DNA of 11,042 nt from an uncultured Chloroflexota bacterium (GTDB lineage Bacteria > Chloroflexota > Anaerolineae > Anaerolineales > Villigracilaceae). The stretch spans positions 1 through 11,042 of the forward strand of contig CAILWD010000111.1 in the NCBI GenBank assembly GCA_903837815.1, given 5' to 3'. Every line of letters begins with the position of its first letter. Positions within the stretch are counted from its first letter, which is position 1. Positions 7,007 through 11,042 of the stretch are shown one piece after another. The notes under the pieces are model-generated. The model worked only from the letters and a program-made list of their open reading frames with translations, was not told the origin of the DNA and searched no databases. Position numbers and translations under genes: made by a program.

Positions 7007-7864
7007 ATGATTAAACTCTCCCGCCCCCTCCACCTCCTCCTCGCCGCGCTGACCTACACCCTCGGCGCGAGTATTCCCGATTATCTCGGCAAACCGTTTG
7101 CCCCGCTGGCGTTTGCGCTTGGCTTGGGCGGTGTTTTGCTTGCCCAGTTGAGCATGTCTTTGCTTGCCGAAGTATTTCGCCCGCACAACGAACCGCTGCT
7201 GGATAGTGAAACCTCGCAGCAAAAAGAGACTCTCCGCAACAACGCGCTTTATGTTTCGATTGCCGCGCTGACTTCCGCCGCCTTTATCGTTTATTTGCTT
7301 TATCTTAATCAAACCCTTGCCCTTCCCGCCTTTGTCCTTTATTTTTCATCCTCCCTCCTTGTCTTTGCCTACGCCATTCCGCCTCTCCGCCTGCTCAATC
7401 GCGGATTTGGCGAACTGGCTCTCGCAGCGCATATCGCCTATGTGATTCCATTCATCGGGTTTATCCTGCAAGCCAGAGAGAGCCACCGCCTGCTGACAAT
7501 CATCATTCTCCCCTTGACCGCGCTGGCGCTGGCATATTTTCTCGTTGCCAACTTCACCACCTTCTCCGTTGACCAAAAATATCAACGATCCACCCTTTTG
7601 CGCCGACTCGCCTGGGAACGCGCCGTTCCGATTCATCACAGCCTGATTGCCTTTGCCTACGCCATTTTTGCCGTTGCGCTCCTACTCCGCTTTTCCATTC
7701 TCTGGACTGCTTTCCTGACCTTGCCTTTTGCCCTGCTTCAAATTATCCTCGTCCGTAACATCTCTCTCGGAGGCAAACCCAACTGGAATTTGCTCACCTC
7801 CACTGCGCTCGCTGTTTTTGGCTTGACGACCTACTTCATTACCCTCACCTTCTGGCTCCGCTGA
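7007..7864 (+). CDS. UbiA-superfamily-like integral membrane protein with degenerate Asp motifs
   Basis: 285 residues with about eight or nine hydrophobic segments. The overall plan fits UbiA/MenA prenyltransferases, which attach prenyl chains to aromatic acceptors: an N-terminal KLSRPLHLLLA, the central PPLRLLNRGFGELALA (125-140), where active members have PPLRL...GLGE, and ANFTTFSVDQKYQRSTLLRR (181-200) at the second Asp motif. The first Asp motif (NDxxDxxxD) is replaced by SLLAEVFRPHNEPLLD (51-66), which keeps D66 at most; the second keeps D189 but lacks its partner. Since the motifs bind Mg-diphosphate, normal prenyl transfer is doubtful. It could be a non-catalytic relative or have changed chemistry. 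It lies 21 bases after the aminotransferase and 24 before moeA, without a visible Shine-Dalgarno. Alternative: an unrelated polytopic membrane protein; the RGFGEL block argues against that. Confidence 0.6.
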   Translation: MIKLSRPLHLLLAALTYTLGASIPDYLGKPFAPLAFALGLGGVLLAQLSMSLLAEVFRPHNEPLLDSETSQQKETLRNNALYVSIAALTSAAFIVYLLYLNQTLALPAFVLYFSSSLLVFAYAIPPLRLLNRGFGELALAAHIAYVIPFIGFILQARESHRLLTIIILPLTALALAYFLVANFTTFSVDQKYQRSTLLRRLAWERAVPIHHSLIAFAYAIFAVALLLRFSILWTAFLTLPFALLQIILVRNISLGGKPNWNLLTSTALAVFGLTTYFITLTFWLR

Positions 7865-7883
7865 CCTTCGACCTTTGACCTGA
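7863..7883. repeat. Three tandem 7-bp repeats (GACCTTC / GACCTTT / GACCTGA)
   Basis: Three degenerate heptamers start in the UbiA-like gene's TGA stop and end 5 bases before the moeA ATG. Same unit length as the repeat at 5814 but a different sequence. It fills almost the whole gap and leaves no room for a Shine-Dalgarno. Confidence 0.6.
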
Positions 7884-7888
7884 ATCCC

Positions 7889-9208
7889 ATGCCCGAATTT
7901 CTCACCCTCCTCCCGCCTGACCAAGCCCGCGAGAAATTGCTCTCGCATCTTGCCGCGCCGACAATTGATTCTGAACCCCTCGACGTCGCCCAAGCCTTGA
8001 ATCGGATCGCCGCCGCCGATATTTTCGCCCCGCACCCGCTGCCTGACTTTCCCCGTACAACGGTGGATGGCTACGCCGTCTGCGCCCGTGATACTTTCGG
8101 CGCAAGCGACACGCTCCCCGCCTACCTGAAGTTGGTTGGCGAAGTGCCGATGGGCGACACGCCAACCTTCGAGTTGGGCGCGGGTCAATGCGCTTTGATT
8201 CACACAGGCGGAATGATCCCCAACGGCGCCGACGCAGTGGTAATGGTGGAATATACGCAGATGGTAGGGGCGGGCCTCCCCGACGTAAGGGCAGGTCTTC
8301 TCGAATTAACAGACGCCTCGCTTAATCCTGAAAGACCTGCCCCAACCACAGAAATCGAAATTTTCAAATCCGTCGCAGACGGCGAGAACGTCATCCGCAT
8401 TGGCGAGGACGTCGCTCAAAATCAACTGGTCATCCCCAAGGGGACACAACTTCGCCCCGCTGAAATTGGCGGGCTGATGGCTCTGGGAATTACGTTTTTG
8501 CGCGTAGCCAGAAAGCCTGTTGTAGGATTGCTTTCAACAGGCGACGAGGTTATTGAACCGAGCCAAACTCCGCGCCTGGGGCAGGTGCGCGACATTAACT
8601 CGTACACGCTGGCGGCGTTGGTGGAAAAATCTGGCGGCGTCGCCACCCGCTACGGGATAATCAGCGACCAGTTCGAGGCGTTGAAAGAGGCGGCGGCGAG
8701 GGCGCTTTCCGAGTGCGACGTCCTCATCATCACTGCTGGATCATCCGCTTCCACCCGCGATATGACCGCCGAAGTCATCCGCCAGTTGGGGCAGCCGGGC
8801 GTCCTTGTGCATGGAATCAACACCAAGCCGGGCAAGCCGACTATTTTGGGCGTGTGCGATGGCAAGGCTGTGATTGGTCTGCCGGGAAACCCTGTCAGCG
8901 CGTTGGTGAATGGGTATTTGTTTGTCGCGCCAGTCATCGAAAAATTGCTGGGCGCGTTGCCCAAGCCAGGAGCAAGCGCGCAAGCCGTCCTCACGGTTAA
9001 CCTGCCGTCGCAGGCGGGGCGAGAAGATTGGTGGGCGGTGAAGTTGATTGCCAACCCTCAATCTTCGACCTCTGCTTATTGGGCAGAACCCATTTTTGGT
9101 AAATCGAATCTCATCTTTACGCTTGCGGCGGCAGATGGTTTGCTCCGCATCCACCCCGATGCCACAGGGTTGAGCATGGGGGAAATTGTGGAAGTTGTTT
9201 TGATGTAG
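7889..9208 (+). CDS. moeA: Molybdopterin molybdenumtransferase MoeA, with an in-frame repeat-encoded insertion
   Basis: Inserts molybdate into adenylylated molybdopterin, the last common step of molybdenum cofactor synthesis. 439 residues against about 400-410 usual. Conserved blocks: PRTTVDGYA (55-63, D60), HTGGMIPNGADAVVMVE (105-121), GENVIRIGEDV (165-175, D174), LLSTGDEV (214-221, D219), the MPT-binding region ITAGSSASTRDMT (281-293, D291), NTKPGKPT (311-318) and GLPGNPVSAL (330-339), then the small C-terminal domain. Between YTQM and TEIEIFKSV lie about 28 extra residues (126-153) encoded by a palindromic repeat (8264-8347); E. coli MoeA has only a few residues there. The frame is intact and all motifs remain, so the enzyme is probably active. 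Its product supports NarG and, as nucleotide-free Moco, XdhC-dependent enzymes. The start has no Shine-Dalgarno. The PilZ gene follows 12 bases later. Confidence 0.95.
   Translation: MPEFLTLLPPDQAREKLLSHLAAPTIDSEPLDVAQALNRIAAADIFAPHPLPDFPRTTVDGYAVCARDTFGASDTLPAYLKLVGEVPMGDTPTFELGAGQCALIHTGGMIPNGADAVVMVEYTQMVGAGLPDVRAGLLELTDASLNPERPAPTTEIEIFKSVADGENVIRIGEDVAQNQLVIPKGTQLRPAEIGGLMALGITFLRVARKPVVGLLSTGDEVIEPSQTPRLGQVRDINSYTLAALVEKSGGVATRYGIISDQFEALKEAAARALSECDVLIITAGSSASTRDMTAEVIRQLGQPGVLVHGINTKPGKPTILGVCDGKAVIGLPGNPVSALVNGYLFVAPVIEKLLGALPKPGASAQAVLTVNLPSQAGREDWWAVKLIANPQSSTSAYWAEPIFGKSNLIFTLAAADGLLRIHPDATGLSMGEIVEVVLM
8264..8347. repeat. Palindromic repeat inserted in frame within moeA
   Basis: Structure: a 14-mer GTAGGGGCGGGCCT (8264-8277) recurs 21 bases later as GTAAGGGCAGGTCT (8285-8298), 11 of 14 identical with transitions only. 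The second copy opens a 22-base arm (8288-8309) whose complement is 8322-8343 (about 17 of 22 paired) around a 12-base loop. The region coincides with the extra residues 126-153 of MoeA. If taken as 84 bases it adds exactly 28 codons. It resembles GTAGGGGC...-type dispersed repeats of Chloroflexota genomes. The boundaries are approximate. Confidence 0.75.
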
Positions 9209-9215
9209 AAAGGAG
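9209..9215 (+). promoter_or_regulatory. Shine-Dalgarno fixing the GTG start of the PilZ gene
   Basis: AAAGGAG followed by TTGCC and then GTG, in the 12-base gap after the moeA stop. It matches the narG leader over 11 bases. Confidence 0.75.
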
Positions 9216-9220
9216 TTGCC

Positions 9221-9601
9221 GTGCCTGCTGAGAGAAAAGAAACCCGCAAGAAGTTGATGGCATTCACGCCCGTATACGAGTTGCGTCACAAGACCCTGCT
9301 GGGTTTTGTCGGCGATTTGACGTTGCAGGGCGCAATGGTGGTCGGGGAGAAGGCCCTGGAGGCGGAAAGGCATTTCATTCTTGGCATCGAATTTCCCGAG
9401 ACGCCGCATATGATGGGGGTCACTCGCATTGTCGTTTCCGCGCGCGTGGCGTGGTGCCGCCAGGACGATAGTCTTCAGGAATACAATATTGGCTTTGAAT
9501 TTACCGAAATGTCAGAGGAGAATCGATCTGTCGTCGAGACAATCCTCGAACGATATCAATTTCGCTCGGCGTGGAATGAAACCGCGCTAGGTAAGCCCTG
9601 A
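9221..9601 (+). CDS. PilZ-domain protein, predicted cyclic di-GMP binder
   Basis: 126 residues consisting of a single PilZ domain. Both ligand-binding motifs are visible: RxxxR as R5-K-E-T-R9, and D/NxSxxG as D32-L-T34-L-Q-G37 with the conservative Ser-to-Thr change. The beta-barrel strands that follow (HFILGIEFPE, VVSARVAWCRQ, EYNIGFEFTEM) are typical of PilZ, including the Gly-Phe-x-Phe near the end. Stand-alone PilZ proteins are cytosolic c-di-GMP effectors acting on motility, secretion or surface attachment; the partner here is unknown. It starts with GTG behind a strong Shine-Dalgarno 12 bases after moeA, so it is probably in the same operon, but I see no functional link to molybdenum cofactor synthesis. 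Confidence 0.85.
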   Translation: MPAERKETRKKLMAFTPVYELRHKTLLGFVGDLTLQGAMVVGEKALEAERHFILGIEFPETPHMMGVTRIVVSARVAWCRQDDSLQEYNIGFEFTEMSEENRSVVETILERYQFRSAWNETALGKP

Positions 9602-9648
9602 TGCGCTCATGCCGCGTTTCTTGAGCAGATTCTTTTTCTGCGTGAACG

Positions 9649-9665
9649 CCGTCTCTTGCAGACGG
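9649..9665. other. Small hairpin downstream of the PilZ gene
   Basis: CCGTCT (9649-9654) pairs with AGACGG (9660-9665) around five bases. No T-tract follows, so it is a weak terminator candidate for the plus strand. The rest of 9602-9708 shows nothing else convincing. Confidence 0.3.
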
Positions 9666-9708
9666 TGGGATGGAATACTTTTACATTCTTGAACCCCAAA
9701 GACCTTAA

Positions 9709-9746
9709 AATAGCAGAGACTTTCCAAACGGAAAGTCTCTGCTATT
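9709..9746. terminator. Long perfect hairpin between converging genes, likely terminator
   Basis: AATAGCAGAGACTTTCC (9709-9725) and its exact complement (9730-9746) form a 17-bp stem with the loop AAAC. It lies 19 bases after the SPFH gene stop and 107 after the PilZ stop, where both strands need termination. On the minus strand the stem ends in CTATTTTAAGG, a short T-run; on the plus strand there is only TTAATT. Classic U-rich tails are missing, so the stem may also act in mRNA protection. Confidence 0.7.
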
Positions 9747-9765
9747 AATTGCTGTCCGTAAAAAA

Positions 9766-10806
9766 CTAGCTATTCATAAAACTTTCAAGGTTGTCCTTGC
9801 TGATGCGGAAGGCTTTGCCGACCTTCTTCGCCTTCAGGCTTCCGTCGTTGATGGCGGCCATGATGTCATCTTCGGTCACCTTCATGATTTTTGCCGCTTC
9901 GGCGGGGGTCATGATGTCGGGCATCGCACCAGCGGCAGCCGCGCCGCCCGCGCCGGTATTCTGCATCCCACCTTGCAGGGCCTGTCCCATCAAATTGCCG
10001 ATGCCCATTCCAGCGCCGATTCCAGCCGTCAGACCTGCGCCGCCGCCTTCGTTCTTTGCCGCGTCGCGCATCGCATCTGCCGCCTGCAACTGGGTGTAGG
10101 TCGCCATGTCGAGCATGCCCATGTCGCGCAATTCCTGGGCAGATTTGTCGGAGGGTTTCAGGTTGCTGATGATGAAGCTCTTGAGCGTCAGGCCGATGGC
10201 TTCGAAATCATCCAGCATTTCAGAGCGGACGAAGCCGGTCAACTCCTGGGTTTTTGCCAGTAATTGCGGCAGGTTATTCGAGGAACTCCACTCGTTCAAA
10301 CTATCCTGTAATTGTGAAGTGATGATGCCGCGCATACGTTCTTCGATGTCCGAAGCGCGGAACGAGCCTTGCGTGCCGACGATCTGGGTCACAAACTGCT
10401 GGGGATCCTTTACCTGGAAGGAATAGGTGCCGAACCCCTGGAGCAGGGCCACGCCCAACCCCATGTTGGGGTTGCTGATCAGGATGGGCTGAGACGTACC
10501 CCACTTCTTGTTTGCAAACTCCTTCATCGAAACGAAATACACTTCGGCCGGGAAGGGAGTGCGCTCATTGAACGCCTTGCCAATCAAGTCGATCAGGTAG
10601 GGAATGTTGGCGGTGGTGATGGTGTGACGTCCCGCCTTGAACACGTCCAGCGCGTTGCCGTCGCGGAAGAAGACAGCCGCCTGGCTCTCGCGCACAATGA
10701 CCTGCGAGCCGATGCGGAAGTCGCCGATTCCCTGTTCTGGAAAACGATGAACAATTTCATCGTTCATCTCGTTTGCGTATTCAATGACATCGAAAATTCT
10801 AGCCAT
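9766..10806 (-). CDS. SPFH/Band 7 (YdjI-like) protein fused to an excisionase-type HTH domain
   Basis: 346 residues. Residues 1-240 match the YdjI / 'virion core protein' branch of the SPFH (stomatin-prohibitin) superfamily: MARIFDVIEY, SQVIVRESQAAVFFRDG (34-50), PAEVYFVSMKEF (86-97), KWGTSQPI (101-108), GTYSFQVKDP (126-135) and the helical IEERMRGIITSQL. A Gly/Ala/Met-rich flexible stretch (about 253-295) follows. Family relatives such as B. subtilis YdjI end in a zinc ribbon; here residues 298-344 (IMTPAEAAKIMKVTEDDIM...GKAFRISKDNLESFM) look instead like a helix-turn-helix of the excisionase/MerR type (HTH_17). No transmembrane segment or signal is seen. SPFH proteins form oligomeric membrane-associated scaffolds, often in envelope stress. 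Whether the HTH binds DNA or protein is unknown. AAGGAG sits 7 bases before the ATG, with a TATAAT promoter upstream. Confidence 0.85.
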   Translation of the reverse strand: MARIFDVIEYANEMNDEIVHRFPEQGIGDFRIGSQVIVRESQAAVFFRDGNALDVFKAGRHTITTANIPYLIDLIGKAFNERTPFPAEVYFVSMKEFANKKWGTSQPILISNPNMGLGVALLQGFGTYSFQVKDPQQFVTQIVGTQGSFRASDIEERMRGIITSQLQDSLNEWSSSNNLPQLLAKTQELTGFVRSEMLDDFEAIGLTLKSFIISNLKPSDKSAQELRDMGMLDMATYTQLQAADAMRDAAKNEGGGAGLTAGIGAGMGIGNLMGQALQGGMQNTGAGGAAAAGAMPDIMTPAEAAKIMKVTEDDIMAAINDGSLKAKKVGKAFRISKDNLESFMNS

Positions 10807-10813
10807 GTTTTCT

Positions 10814-10865
10814 CTCCTTTTTTATAGTCGCATTCAAATTATAGTCGAATGAACTTTTCGATACA
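10814..10865 (-). promoter_or_regulatory. Promoter and ribosome site of the SPFH gene, with direct repeat TTATAGTCG
   Basis: On the minus strand TATAAT (10838-10843) has a weak -35, TTGTAT, 17 bases upstream (10861-10866). AAGGAG (10814-10819) lies 7 bases before the ATG. On the plus strand TTATAGTCG occurs at 10822-10830 and 10839-10847, 17 bases apart; one copy overlaps the -10 box, so it could be an operator. Confidence 0.5.
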
Positions 10866-10920
10866 AGAACCGTTTGTCTTATCTTTCTACGACTTTGACT
10901 TCAAAACGTTTCGCCGCTGA

Positions 10921-11042
10921 TTACTGATCACCGCTTGCCGGTATTTTCTCCATCTTCATTTGCTTCCCCGTCCCTTTATCCCGAATCATCAAAATCTCTG
11001 CCATGATGCTGACAGCGATTTCTTCCGGGGTCTCTGCCTGTA
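10921..11042 (-). CDS. C-terminal 39 codons of an XdhC/CoxI-family molybdoenzyme maturation factor (partial)
   Basis: The minus-strand frame is open from the right edge to TAA at 10923-10921. It reads QAETPEEIAVSIMAEILMIR followed by a polar tail. The block TPEEIAVSIMAEI is the characteristic end of XdhC/CoxI proteins, where it is usually preceded by DIGA. These proteins bind the molybdenum cofactor, help insert its terminal sulfur, and deliver it to xanthine dehydrogenase or carbon-monoxide-dehydrogenase family enzymes. The short fragment limits certainty. It would be the third molybdenum-related gene in the window; its client enzyme may lie to the right. 114 bases separate its stop from the SPFH start, and a promoter lies between, so the two are probably separate transcripts. 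Confidence 0.65.
   Translation of the reverse strand, partial: QAETPEEIAVSIMAEILMIRDKGTGKQMKMEKIPASGDQ

Noticed and set aside
8264..8347. MoeA insertion as a frameshift or sequencing error
   Set aside because: The frame is unbroken and MoeA motifs continue on both sides in the same frame, so it is a length change of whole codons.
8741..9409. Minus-strand open frame of 222 codons
   Set aside because: Antisense to moeA and the PilZ gene, with no domain or ribosome site.

Overview
The window looks like a piece of a chromosome from a Chloroflexota bacterium, most likely class Anaerolineae. I infer this from moderate GC, the style of the NarG and NarX-like proteins, and intergenic and intragenic short palindromic repeats of a kind I associate with that group. 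This is recognition from memory; no search was run. No rRNA, tRNA, CRISPR array, transposase or phage gene is visible. Genes are densely packed and no gene-free stretch exceeds about 200 bases.

Layout. (1) Positions 1-1917, minus strand: start of a respiratory nitrate reductase operon. A membrane-anchored monohaem cytochrome c lipoprotein overlaps by 4 bases (ATGA) the start of narG, which runs off the left edge (453 residues visible). (2) 1918-2078: intergenic region with a 72-bp imperfect palindrome and outer inverted 14-mers. (3) 2079-5132, minus strand: regulatory block with a NarX-like histidine kinase, a NarL-type response regulator one base downstream, a strong terminator, then a lone degenerate receiver protein that lacks its phosphorylation residues. 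(4) 5329-9601, plus strand: a DinB-like protein, a class I/II aminotransferase, a UbiA-like membrane protein with eroded catalytic motifs, the molybdenum-insertion enzyme MoeA, and a PilZ protein. (5) 9766-10806, minus strand: an SPFH (YdjI-like) protein ending in an excisionase-type helix-turn-helix. (6) 10921-11042, minus strand: the last 39 codons of what looks like an XdhC/CoxI molybdoenzyme maturation factor.

How it fits together. The left half is a nitrate module: NarX/NarL-like sensing beside, and presumably controlling, a NarG enzyme fed by or feeding a dedicated cytochrome c. NarG needs the bis-MGD molybdenum cofactor, MoeA makes that type of cofactor, and XdhC serves another molybdoenzyme class, so three molybdenum-related genes lie within 11 kb. 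Points most worth a second look: an in-frame palindromic repeat that adds about 28 residues to MoeA; the receiver with Asp/Lys positions replaced; the SPFH-HTH fusion; the cysteine cluster in the kinase GAF domain; and 7-bp tandem repeats in two gene gaps of the plus-strand cluster. I do not see a clearly new multi-gene system.
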